Origin: Leucaena leucocephala
Lineage: Eukaryota > Streptophyta > Magnoliopsida > Fabales > Fabaceae
Reading direction: 5' to 3'
Length of the DNA stretch: 64,000 nt
Assembly: GCA_037074615.1 (NCBI GenBank)
Contig: CM073522.1
Coordinates: 23,930,962 to 23,994,961 of the forward strand
In this document: piece after piece, positions 50,390 through 62,100 of the stretch
Numbering within the stretch: position 1 is the first letter of the stretch
How the letters are laid out: each line of letters begins with the position of its first letter
Program-made: the position numbers and the translations under genes
Notes under the pieces: generated by a model
What the model saw: the letters and a program-made list of their open reading frames with translations, nothing else
What the model was told of the DNA's origin: nothing
Database searches by the model: none

Positions 50390-52729
50390 AAACTCACACT
50401 TACTAAGCTTAGCATAGAGTTGCTTTTCTTTAAGGGTACCAAGAACAATTCTCAAATGCCTTTCATGCTCCTCAGCAGACTTGGAGTACACCAGGATATC
50501 ATCAATGAAGACCACAACAAATTGATCTAAGTATGGCCTAAAGATTCGGTTCATGTAATCCATAAAAATTGTAGGTGCATTCGTCAGACAAAAGGCATCA
50601 CCAGAAATTCAAAATGACCATAACGAGTCCTAAAAGCAGTCTTTGAGATATCATCTGATTTAACTCTCAGTTGATGGTAGCCTGATCTTAAATCAATTTT
50701 GGAGAACATACTTGCTCCAGCCAATTGATCTAGCAGGTCATCGATTCTGGGGAGAGGGTACTTATTTTTAACAGTGATCTTATTCAATTCCCTATAATCA
50801 ATACATAGCCTTAAACTGCCATCTTTCTTCTTAACGAATAACACTAGAGCACCCCATAGCGAAACACTGGGTCGTATGAAACCCTTTTCTAAGAGCTCCT
50901 CAATCTACTTCTTTAATTCAATTATCTCATTAGGAGCCATACGGTATGGGGCTTTGGATATTGGTCCAGCTCCAGGCACAACATCAATTACAAATTCCAC
51001 TTCTCGCTCTAGAGGTAATCCTTGAATTTCCTTTGAAAAAACTTCAGAAAATTCCTTGGCTATTGGGATCTCCTCAATCCCTTCTTCCACTTCTGTTTGA
51101 ATAGAAAAGAAGATCATATACCCTTGACATCCTTTCGTAAACATTTATCTACCTGAGCCTCCGTTATGAAATTCAGTATTACTTCTGAACTCAGATCTGC
51201 TACCTTTGGACCAAGAACTAGAGTTTTGTTCTTGCAATCCAACATCACGTCATTGGAAGATAACCAATTCAATCCAATTATGACATCGATTTCTCAAAAA
51301 GGCATACATATCAAATCTAGGGTTGTGCAACAATGTTCATCCTCACAATACTATTTAGGCAAACATCAGATGTAACTACCCTAGCATTTGTGGGAGTTGT
51401 CACACATATGGCATAATGCAGCTTGCTAATCATAAGGCCTAGGCGTTTAGCACACTCATAAGAAACAAAGGAATGACTTGCACTCGAATCAAATAGAGCA
51501 ATCACAGAATGATCATTGAGATAAATTGTACCTTGAATCATTTAGGGTGACCTTTGAGCATCTTCCCTAGTGAGTGCAAATACTCGCCCTTGAGTTCGAG
51601 GCCTCTGATTATTTACTGCTTGAGGGCAATCCTGAGAGAAATGTCCAGGCTTTTCGCATATATAGCAGATATTTTGTCCCATCAAACATGGTCTATCTCC
51701 ATGATTCTTCCCGTATTTATCACATACTTAGGCCCTATAGTCTCTATTGCTAGACTTTCCTCAAAAATTTCCTTTGTTAGGTCTCCTGTTCTGCCACTGT
51801 CTCTTTCTCTTTCTATAGCTGCTACCACTAGCAGCCTCTCGATTTTGACTGTCCTTTTTAGGAGTTGCATTTTCCTTGTTCACAGGCCTGAATAGCATTC
51901 GATGATTCATACTATTCTCAACTATACGGCATGCCTCCACTGCTTTATTAAACTGGCTATATTGCTAGGGAGTTAGCTTCTCTTTCAGTGTAGTGTTTAA
52001 TCCCCTAATCATCCTTTCAGTCATCCAACGCTCATCATCCACTTGGCGCAGATAAGTGGAATACTGAGATAGACGGATAAACTTAGCCAGGTACTCATCA
52101 AAAGATTCCTTCTCTCCTTTTCTCAGCACAAGGAACTCATCTTCTCTTTCATCATGCACAGACTGAGGGAAGTACTTCTCATAGAATTGTTCAAGAAACG
52201 CTTCCCAAGTAATTGGAATGTTTCTTACTTGTAACAGCAACTCAGTATTCTTCTACCATCTATCAGCATCTTTCTCTAACTGATAGATAGCCATCTGAGC
52301 TTTAGTTTCAGTTGGACAGCCGAGTACTTTAAAAATCTTTTCCAACCTACTAATCCAATTTTTTGCCATCTGGACATCAAAGGATCCTTCAAATACTGGA
52401 GGACTATGCTTACAGAACCTTGTCATCCACTGCTGAATACTAATGACATCATCCCCCTGGTCCGCCCGTCTATGTGGCTCTACTGGCTGCTGCACTCTTT
52501 CTGATTCTCTGTTGGCTGCTCCTGTAGGCTCTGGAGGCCTTAAGTTGCTCACAGCTTCCGCCACTGCTACTGCTATAGCAGCATCTCTCTCCTGATCACT
52601 TCGTGCTTGAGCTGCACGCATCTCTTCTATCATCTTTTGTTCTTGCTCTAAACGTTCTAAAATTATCTGATTAATATTCCCGGTATTTTGTGGTCCCTCT
52701 GACGGAATAGTCCTTCTGGTTTGTACCAT
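50390..52729 (-). pseudogene. Gypsy gag, protease and RT of E2, degraded
   Basis: Minus strand from the ATG at 52729. Gag (to 51965) has WMTRFCKHSPPVFEGSFD and is cut by an in-frame TAG at 52250-52252, where a tryptophan of DRWW is expected. A CCHC knuckle CYICEKPGHFSQDC lies near 51665. The protease has LFDSSASHSF at about 51490 (DSS for DSG). RT pieces at 51144-50905, 50844-50584 and 50563-50390 contain [12 protein letters not shown] and [14 protein letters not shown] stop (about 50904) and a one-base loss after LVMPF (about 50585) separate them. RT runs into E5 at SKCEF. Clearly Gypsy, not functional. Confidence 0.85.
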
Positions 52730-53174
52730 TTTGTCTTACTATCTAAACAGGAGAGGAATAAGATAAATAACATAATTTACATTCATTCAAAACATGGCAT
52801 ACACATAAGGTTAGTAAAGTCATACATACATTGTCATACTAGTCTTTTATACATTACATAAGTACATGGAGAGCATTACCATTTCTAAACATACACTATT
52901 CCTTCTTAAAAGTTCTTCTAATAAATTCTTCTACCATGAAGATCCAGTCGGGTATGCTACAATATGGTTCTTCCTCAAAGTAGTCATCCAACCCTGTTCT
53001 CTAGGTGTGAGTAGTAGGCAAAATGTGATCCATAATATTAGTCTAATCACCAAGGGTAATGGTATTTGGATCAAAGGCTTGGTACGTATCCCATACCCTA
53101 ATGATAAAATCCTGGTAGACTCTATAATCTTGGTCTATGTCTCTGACTAAAGGTCTTCCCAAGTCATATAGCTG

Positions 53175-53771
53175 TCAGGCTAGTTCCACCGCTCTCTCAA
53201 ACCGTTCTTCCTTCATGTTCCTTCCTGGTACTATTTCTATGATTTGGGTTCCCAAGTGTATCTCTACCATTGACATCCTTGGTTTACTAGGACCTCGAGT
53301 ATCTATCTGATCTGGCACTCGACTGGGTCCAGGAATATCTGGGTCATCTGGCTGTTTAGGGGTAGGTTCCACTATGCCCCCAACCTGAGAATAATGCTTA
53401 TCAGGTTGTACTGGTTGAGGGTATGCTATGTCTTCTTCATTCCTCTGGACTCCCTCAATACCTGAACCAGAATCTGCTAGGTCTAGAGGTACAACATTTA
53501 TGGGAGGAGCTGGAATAGGTTCTTCTTCTGACATACTACCCTCTGGTGTATCATCCATAAAGTTTGATCCCACTAAAGAACTATCAGATCTATCTATTTC
53601 AGAATCACTAGAATCGAGAATATGAACTACAGGAGGTAACCAGAAATCAGGATCATTGTCCATCATATACTCCTCCTCTGAATTCAGTCCAGATTTATCC
53701 GAACTAAAAATCTCAGGCATGGGATCTCCTTGATTAATAGTGGTTTCTGATCTGATCCTACATTTAGCCAT
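53175..53771 (-). CDS. Pre-gag ORF of E2, 198 codons, unknown function
   Basis: An uninterrupted minus-strand frame from the ATG at 53771, about 110 bp inside the 5' LTR and 445 bp before the gag ATG. The product is acidic and proline-rich with runs such as DSSDSEIDRSDSS and EEEPIPAPP, and has no domain I recognise. It looks disordered. Gag-pol of the same element is broken at least five times, while this frame is open. The 3' border of the gap before gag (TTATTCCTCTCCTGTTTAG on the minus strand) resembles a splice acceptor, so splicing between the two is possible but unproven. Chance openness cannot be excluded. Confidence 0.5.
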   Translation of the reverse strand: MAKCRIRSETTINQGDPMPEIFSSDKSGLNSEEEYMMDNDPDFWLPPVVHILDSSDSEIDRSDSSLVGSNFMDDTPEGSMSEEEPIPAPPINVVPLDLADSGSGIEGVQRNEEDIAYPQPVQPDKHYSQVGGIVEPTPKQPDDPDIPGPSRVPDQIDTRGPSKPRMSMVEIHLGTQIIEIVPGRNMKEERFERAVELA

Positions 53772-53880
53772 CCTGCAAACACTTAGTGTTAATTATGACA
53801 ATTTTTTAATTAGATATCTATCTATAAATCATCTATTCAGAGCATTTCCTAAGCCAGAATCCTTTGCTATGACAACAAAA

Positions 53881-55756
53881 TGTCATATCCTTAATTTTAT
53901 CCTTACATATACTCAATTGAAAGTATCTTATACCAATTGAACACCTTTGTAGCTTAGAAACATGAATTTCCAAGAATTAGGTTATCGGGTACTGTTCATT
54001 TGGTAAATCCAGATTACATCATGAAATTTAGAAATTCATAATTAAATATAGAAAAATCAAAATGACGTGGTTCCAATTTCTAATAAAAGCTCTTTCATTA
54101 AAATTTGAAGGAAAAATATGAAACTGAGGTTTCCTTGTCTAAATAAAATCAGTTTATTCATTGAAAACACTGTTCATTTGGTAAGTCTGGAAGTTTCAGT
54201 TTCTTTACCTTATTTTCAAAAATTCATTTCTCCTTGTGTACTTATCCAAATGATATGTGTTATATATGGATTTAAAGCTCCATATGTCTACTTTAAGCTC
54301 AAAAAATTTGGTGGAAAAACTCGCTCATTTACTATTTGAAATTTGCGCATGAACCTCACTGCCTCTGGGTACTCGTTTTATCTTGATCCAGATTTTATTC
54401 CCAACTTTGATAAATCATAACAATTTGAATTCTTAACCAATTGAGGCGTTCTTGGTGTACATTTAAAGCTCTAGATATTAAATATGTTCATGCCAAAATC
54501 ATTTTGTGCACTATTTGATCTAATGGCTTAGATTTATTCTTGGATTTACTTTTCTTTAATAATTATGACATCATCATCCATGACATCATCAAGGGGACAC
54601 CTCACAAGACAAGTGGCGCCATTCCAAGGGAGAGAAGTCTCTAGAAAAATTCCAGTCCAATCTGGTACCGGCTCGGTCCGATTTCCTAAAAACCAGACTA
54701 CTTCTGAATCTAATTTCTTTGAGATTTCATAATATATTTTCTGACCTTAAATCCAGTATCCGGATTCTTTCTATCATTGACATTCTTATACTGGGTCTAA
54801 ACTTAATTACAGATCCCTTGAAAAATGACCAAAATACCCTTGGTCCCCTTTCTTGCACTACATTTACCCTAAGGGCATAATCATCATTTCACACCTCTTT
54901 GTACCTTGTCAGGGTATATACTGACTTTAACTAACCCTTCCTATACCTTCCTTGGCATTTTGGCCTGTCCAAAATGACCAGAGTGCCCTCCATTCATCTA
55001 TTGCTCCTTAGTGCAACACAGGGGCATTTTTGTAATTTCGCACTTTTTCGGGGTTCCTCTGGACACTGGCCCACCTATCAGTCCAATTATTTTATTGGGC
55101 CTCCATGACGCCATTTTTGGGCCTTTATAGGGTCCACTACCTTTATAGAACAATTCCCTATGAACCGCTCCCGGAGATATTTATCTGGTATTTTATTCCA
55201 CTGTAAATTCCATTAAAAATTCTACAGGATTCCTTTTCTGATCCTGTCAATTTTATAAATTCTTATATTAATTGTAGGAATTTACTATAAGGTTTCATCT
55301 GATTCTGAGATCTAAAAAATACTATAATAATTTTATCTGACTTCAGAAATTTATATCAATTTTTCGGGACCTCAAATCAAAATATTGTGTTGCGTCAAAC
55401 TAACCGGAATAATTTTCTCTATCTACTAATAAGATTTAGGTCTGATCTGATTTTGGCCATTTTTAGCCTGTTTCCGGTCCAAATTCTTTATAATTACACT
55501 TTTGCCCCTTGAACTCTTCATAAATTACATTTATGTCCTCAAACTTTTTAAAATTATACTTAAGGACCCAACATTTTTGTTTACTTTCTATTTTGGCCTT
55601 AAAACTTTTGTAATTTCGCTTAAGTCCTTGCATTTTCTTCCTTTTTCAATTCAATCCCTTTCTTTACATAAATGACCATATTTTTCTTAGAAAATCTCAC
55701 ATATATTACGTACAAACTGTACATACAAATCAGTGCAGAAAATTAGGGATATTACA
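53881..55756 (-). repeat. E2 right LTR (5' LTR) with internal deletion
   Basis: Starts TGTCATATCC and ends TTAGGGATATTACA, matching the left LTR. At about 54491-54497 it jumps from the text of 39095 to that of 43975, losing about 1.3 kb that includes the TATA box. It is 1876 bp against about 3.15 kb. Confidence 0.85.
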
Positions 55757-58084
55757 TCTCATGTCGTTCATCCTTTACTGTTATTGTTCCTGCCTATTTA
55801 AAATGTTTTGTACTGGGTCTACTGGATCACCGGTTCCTTCATAATGGGTTTCCTTCATTTTGGGAACATTAACTCTCCGTCTATTAACCATCACGTTTCT
55901 AAACTTAGGTCGTATGCTAGGCATGCCTTTAGACAAGCCTCGATCTAGCCTATACTTCTTTCATTTAGAAAAGACTAGCCTGACAAAGTCTTTCATAATG
56001 TAGATCCACTCTAGATTATTACACAGAGGATCTACTTCTGAGCATTCCTTAAATTGATCATTCGTGTATCAGTATATCGCACTAGCTGGCTCGGCCGACC
56101 TTATGCCAATCCTCTAGTTGATAAAGTTTAGCAAAGTTAGTGCCTTTATTCTCATCATTTCTGCAGCATCTGGTTGCTTCCTTTAGGTACACCAAATGCT
56201 TATGATTTGTTCCCATATACCAGCACTATTTTCTTAGGCCTTATCAATTCTCTAGCCAACTAACTATCACTTTAAGTTCAGTTTGGGCCTCATCAAGATT
56301 TTCTCTAAGCCAACTACCTATCTATCACTTTAGGTTTAGCTTAGGCCTCAAAGTATACTTTAATCAATTTACATTAGGAGTCTTAAGAGTTTTCTCACTC
56401 ATCCAGCTGCTTTTACCGTCTTTAACAATTACAAATGGTACAGAGAGAGGACTTATGCAACTATTCTTTTCTTTACTTTACTACTAAATAGGAGCATATA
56501 CTCTAACATGCATAATACCTGGACAACGTATTGCAGGACTACATACCTGCTCATGAATGCATAGCTCTAACATCGGAGCTCAAGCATTCCCTCCCTTAAT
56601 ATGCACAACTCTAAAACTTAGAACTTGCACTACTCTCATTCGGAGCTTTAGCATATTTTATAAGCCTAACATAGTGCCAGGCTTTTAAAGCAAGGAGTAA
56701 AAGCTCTTACTTACTACTTCATTTGTAGCATAACATTATAACATCTTATCTCTACAAAAGGGAGCCTCTCTATCTGTTTACAGGGTCATCTATAAAATCA
56801 TCTTCTTGTTCATACAATTAGAGGGAAAGGACTTATACCAGTCTATTCTTTTTTTTACATGCTTAGTACTATATTAAGCTCTGTCCCTAAGCTTATTTCT
56901 TGGCCAATCATACTTTTATTAGGTAAAGTCAACTTCGCTTGTTTTGCCTCAGTTGTATTCTCTTCATTCTTAATGGAGGACATGTTCTTCTGTTAAAGCA
57001 ACGTCAACTCCATCTCAATTGCAACCCCTTCCTACATGGATAAGGTATCTTTCTCTGTCTAGAGCAATGCCATTTCTGACTCAGAGGACTAGTTCCCAAT
57101 TCTTAAGAAAAACTGAATGGCCAGAACTTTCGTATATCATATCCCTTATTCATAAGCCTCTCAACCTAAATCCAGAACTGAATATCTTTTAACATAATCG
57201 GGAGTATGCTTATCTCTTATCATACTAGTTCTCCATAACTACCTGTCTCATTTTCTATCTCTTAATATTAATCCCCAAGAAATTATTGAGGCTATTTATC
57301 TTGATCTTACTATCTCCAAGATCCTATTCATCAATTCAGGAATATGAGATAGCTATTCTGTCAGTCCATCTTACCTTAACTAGACTATATTCATTCATCT
57401 AGCTTAAGTTGCCACTTTACCCTCCTATTGGGTATAGGGTACAGACTCAACCCTTAACTGCCATATCTGACTCTCAGACATTACACTTTCTTAGATAAGA
57501 GAGTCTCGTAATCTGTGGCTACTTTTTCCTTAACCTCTGCTAAACATATTTAGCTTTATTCCATCATAACATCTCTCTTCGCCAAAGGACTCCTATGTTC
57601 TTAGCCTAAAGGACTTCTATGTCCTTGGCCTAACTGTGATCCATAACTGAGTTAACTGCTTCCTTTCAGCTAACTGAGGAAGGGTCTGGCTCACATCTCT
57701 AGGCCATTCATATTTTTAAGTTTTTCGTATCCTCAAGGATCACTATTAGATAGGAAGCTATCTCTTATTTTCTATTAAATATCAACTCTCCTTTAAACTT
57801 GACTAATTAAGGTTTAAACTTTATCTCAATTAACCGAGAATTTAACTTTTATCTCTTATTGAGCCTCAGTGTTCAATTTCCCTCGAGCACTCATCTCTGA
57901 TCCATAATCTTAGTTGGACTATGAACAAGTAACCCATCACTAATCTCAATATCAATTAGGCTTTAGTTAATCCATTGCTACTATGTTTCATAATCAGAGC
58001 AATCTTATCTTGCACCAGAACCTCTATCCTATGCCAAAACTTTGTTCTGTACCTATGCCATAACCTTTTATTCTAATACTAAAA
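55757..58084 (-). other. E1 interior, right part (5' end), non-coding
   Basis: Continues the E1 interior after E2. I find no gag-pol trace or other gene on either strand. Words such as TAGGCCT and AGTTAACTG recur. It ends TACTAAA next to the right LTR of E1; a TGGCATAGG word about 30 bases inside the LTR could be a worn primer site. Confidence 0.5.
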
Positions 58085-61000
58085 TGAAACGTCCTACTTT
58101 TAAACCCTCAGAGTATGTATTTGGAAGCGTATTTAACTAGCGAAAGTATTACTTTGGGCTAAAAATTAAAAATTTTAAATTTAATTATCGGGTACTATTC
58201 ATTTGGTAAATTTGAGATTGGTAGTCCAATTTTGAAAATTCATAACTAATTCTAGAAAAATCGTATGAAGATGGTTTAAAGCTCTAATTAAAGATATTTC
58301 ATCAATATTAAATAGAAAAGTATAAAATTGAACATTTACTAGTCCATGTGATCCAGTTAAATCAGCAAAATTTACTATTCATATGGTAAATTTTGTATGT
58401 TCTAGATTCTGTCTCTTAACTTTGGAAATTCATTTCTCTTGATATACACATCCAAATGAGGCGTGTTATCTATTAATTTAAAGATTTGGATGTGTACTAC
58501 ATGATCATAAATTTTTGTAAATTAATTCCTTCATTTGCTAGGTCAAACTGGAGTCAAAGTATGATTGTTTCAGGACCTACGTTTTTTACCATTTCACTTT
58601 CTTCTTTTAATTCTCATAAATTAAACTAACATTCATAAACCCTCAACTTGGTTTCTCATGCAAACATAGACATTGTAGGTTTATGCCATCATTATTTCAT
58701 ACATTTTTCTTTACATATAATGACATATTACATAACATAAACATAGTTGGCTAATTATACAATTCATGTTAAAATGAATAATTGCCACTTTCCTTCTTCC
58801 ATTCTTTAGCTCTTCTCCATGCATACAATTTCCATCACGATTTACCTAAATTGATTGGTTATGGGAGGGTGAGATTCTTGGGAATCTTAGTAGAAACATT
58901 ACCACTTAAATATGCAAGATGGATGCTAATGCATGATATGTAATTTCATTAAACTCTCTTTAATTAGTGACATGCTATCATGCTTTATGCTTTGAATAAA
59001 AATGCATGGCCATGGGAAACATGTTATACATAACATATTCAACATCATTTATCATGTCACAACATCATTCAATCATCATATACATGTCAACACATAAGCA
59101 TATCACATCAAGCACATAAAGAGGTAAGTTCATTACCTAAATCTTTATCCTTTTCTCTTTGCTCCCTTTGTCTCCAACCAAATATTGGTTGCTTGCTCAA
59201 CCTATTTAACTCATTCTCTTTGATATCTCATGGCCCTAAACACAATTACATTGTGTTTACAACTCATTAGAGCCATTACATAAACATTGTACATTAAATC
59301 CCTTAAAGCCCCTAACTCAACTTAATTCTTGGAGTTAGTGGTTTAGCTTTGTAATAATTATTTCCTTAGACCAATCCTACATAATTTTATCCAAGGAATC
59401 CAAATATGAGATCAAAATTTCAAAATTTCAACTCCTTCCTCATATTCTGTATAGAAACCGAAACTGTCCCAAGAAACTCCAAAAATTCCTATTTTGATTC
59501 CAATGCTTCCAATACTTGTTTCTCTACTTTATCCCACACAATTTTTTATTTTAAATCTATTGGAAGTATTAAAATCATGAAATTCTCATTGCTACCAGGA
59601 ACATGAACAGTGACAGAAAGGGTTCCACAATTTCAATTTCAAGATTACGTGATTTCTCAAGCAAAAACCACTTGATCCTTACTTGTTTAAGCTTATCTAA
59701 ACTATCTATAACATAAAATTTATATTTTCTCCATAAGAGGAAGCACGTCCAGCATCATATTCAAGGGAAGAATTTCCATTAAAACCCTTTAAATCCAAGA
59801 GAAATCTTTCTATTACAAAGTCCAAGAATTAAAGGAAGTAATTACCTTATATCCTTGCTTATTTGTCTCTTGAATTCCCTCTTCTTCTTGCTTTAGTCTT
59901 CATTTGAGCAGCACCTCCCCAAGGCTTCCTCATGCTCATCCCAAATGAAGGAAAATATAGGGGTATTTATAAGCAAAAATCTAAGGAAATTAGTGGCTAA
60001 GATTGGTCCAAATACTATTGAATCTAATGGTTGATATTTGCTCTTATTCTAACTTAATCTCCAAGGCAATTAAGAGATAAGGTCACATGGTAAAATTCTT
60101 CTTTCCCCCTTGCATATGATGCCATTTGGACCTAATGTGGGTCCCACAAAGGCACCTCAAATATTCTTGAATTGTTTTGCTTTTTCTCTTTAAAAAAAAT
60201 TATAAAATATCCTAGATAATTCATTTGGCCACATGATAAGTTTCTTGACCTCTTGGGCCTGTACATGATGCCATTTTGGGCTCTCTTTGAGTCCAACACA
60301 TTATTTGACACACATCCCAAGGTATTTCCTTTACCGGGTACCTTAACATACCTTAATTTTTGGAATAAATCTCTTTTAAGTATCCTGATATTTTTAGAAA
60401 TTCATTCTACTATTAAATAAATTTTCTAAAAAGTTTCATAATTTTATGAGACCCAGAAGTCCTCATAAAAATTCTATATATTTTTTAAATCCTTTTATCG
60501 GTGTCAATTTCACCTTAAATTTCATAGTAAATTTTACAGGTCTCCTTTTTGAGTTCTGTCAGCTTCATAAATTCTTATAATAGTTATAAGAATTTCTTAC
60601 CAAACTTCATCTAATTCTGAGGTCCAGAAGATCGTATAACAGTTTCCTGACTTTATATATTAATATCAAATTTTTGGGATCTCAAACTGAAATTCTGAAA
60701 AATATGCTTGGCCGAATTACCATTATCTATCTATTGGTACAATTTGGGACTGTAATATTTCTAGGCAGTTATGGGCCATTTGTAGCTCAACTTCTCATAA
60801 TTACAATGTTGCCCTTTGAATTTGACAAGTTACACTTTAGTCCTTGAATTTGTGAAATTCTATTTTGGTCACTTACTTCTAATTTTGAAATGTCATTTTA
60901 GTCCCTTAATACACTTTCTTAAAATTTCATAATGTCAATTTGGACCCTTGATGAATATTTTACATAAACCATGAAATTTCTTTTCTTTTACAATTTGGTC

Positions 61001-61150
61001 CATAAAGCCTTTTCCTTTATATTGTTCATTTCTTTCTTCAACTTGAAACTCATCTAACCATTATCATTGCTTCTGATCATCATCATAATCCCTTCCAAAC
61101 CTCCTTCCTCTATCAGTCTTATACAGATAGGGAAAAATCAGGATGTGACA
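58085..61150 (-). repeat. E1 right LTR (5' LTR)
   Basis: 3066 bp, TGAAACGTCCTAC to GGATGTGACA, uninterrupted. Collinear with all four pieces of the left LTR at 16046-27401. Confidence 0.88.
59964..59971 (-). promoter_or_regulatory. TATA box of E1 right (5') LTR
   Basis: TATAAATA followed by CCC on the minus strand, at the same LTR position as in the left copy. Confidence 0.55.
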
Positions 61151-61285
61151 TTTCGTCCCGATACAACCTCCTGTCCCGTCCTGATAGTTTTCTATCCTAG
61201 TCCTTCTCGGGATGGGACGGACCCATCTTGAAACCATTAGGACTGAGAAGGGTCACCCGGGATTGGACGGAAGTGACCAGCCCTA

Positions 61286-62100
61286 ATATAAATAGTAACC
61301 TAGTATAAGCAATTTGTAATATAAATAAGTGCATACTACATAATGGTAATAAATATATAATAATGCTAAGAATACAAAGAAGATAAATAAATCAATTGAA
61401 ACATAAATTAATGAATATATGGGGAGGGGAATTGGAAATATAAATAACACACACACCCGTGAATATATATATAAATTGAGAATTAATCATAATATTGTAT
61501 TAATATATCAAAAGAAAAATAGAACAACATAATATTTTGCATAAGAATAAAATAGAATAATGACAACCCCTCTATATATAATTTGACAACAAAAATTAAA
61601 ATGGATAGGAAAGAATAACATAATAAATAACAATAGAATATGTGGCAAATTTATAGAAAATAAAATTTGCCCATAGTAACCACATAAGAGGATAATCAGG
61701 TAATAGGGTAAAGGAAAAGACACATTAACATAGCATATGATAAAGAAAGGAAAATGTATACGATAATTAGATAAAAAGAAAACTAATAACATTTGAATAT
61801 AATTGAGCATAATAATGCATGAATTGACAAGAAGCTTATACCTTAAATTTTTCAGAGCAATGTCGTGCTGATAACGTATTATAAAAATGAGAGAAGATGA
61901 AGAAGTTACAAAGGAAAAGAAATAACATGACAAGAGATTGAAAGGGGAGGCAAGGGAGTATTCCTCATTTACTTGTATGTTCACTAATACAAATATCTTG
62001 TGCATGGCCTCTATTTAATGCCACAACCATTGAAGACTAAACCTAAGAGTACAAAGGAATAAAGATGAATGTAATGGAATTAACAAGAAGAAACTCCCCT
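61286..62100 (-). other. Leader and probable 5' LTR part of Copia element C0
   Basis: The AT-rich leader broken off at 15100 resumes here after the hAT duplication. On the minus strand GTTATCAGCACGAC at about 61862-61875 resembles the primer-site region that follows many plant Copia LTRs. Beyond it a leader-like CATTAAATAGAGGCC lies near 62018. The outer LTR end is not resolved. Confidence 0.45.

Larger units (their letters stand above)
29234..55756 (-). mobile_element. E2: Tekay/Del-like Gypsy element with nested inserts
   Basis: Left (3') LTR starts TGTCATATCC at 29234 and ends at 45233; right (5') LTR is 53881-55756. The interior between them runs on the minus strand: a pre-gag ORF, gag, protease, reverse transcriptase, RNase H, integrase and a chromodomain-like tail. 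Gene order and the GAGGACGAAATTT-type text before the polypurine tract fit Tekay/Del chromoviruses. Inserts E3 and E4 lie in the left LTR and E5 in pol. The outer flanks (CTCTT and TCTCA) do not give a clean duplication. Confidence 0.8.
15101..61285. mobile_element. Pack-type hAT element (about 1.08 kb) split by a 45-kb retrotransposon nest
   Basis: Left end TAGGGGGTGTTCAC and inverted right end TAGGGCTGGTCAC are imperfect terminal repeats. ATATAAAT lies directly outside both (15093-15100 and 61286-61293), a perfect 8-bp hAT-type duplication. The element proper is 15101-16045 plus 61151-61285; everything between is later insertion. Both subterminal regions are dense in GGGAC/GTCCC words (GGGATGGGACG at 15130, GGGATGGGACGG at 61210), as hAT transposase sites often are. 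It carries an SMC6 gene fragment and has no transposase, so it is non-autonomous. Confidence 0.85.

Noticed and set aside
16046..61150. A clean 5-bp duplication for E1
   Set aside because: The bases touching the ends (TCCCA and TTTCG) do not match. Only a nearby CGTCCC is shared, so I left the duplication open.
61508..62005. Minus-strand frame of 165 codons
   Set aside because: Composition is Phe/Ile/Leu-rich as expected for the reverse of AT-rich DNA. It overlaps the Copia C0 leader and shows no domain.
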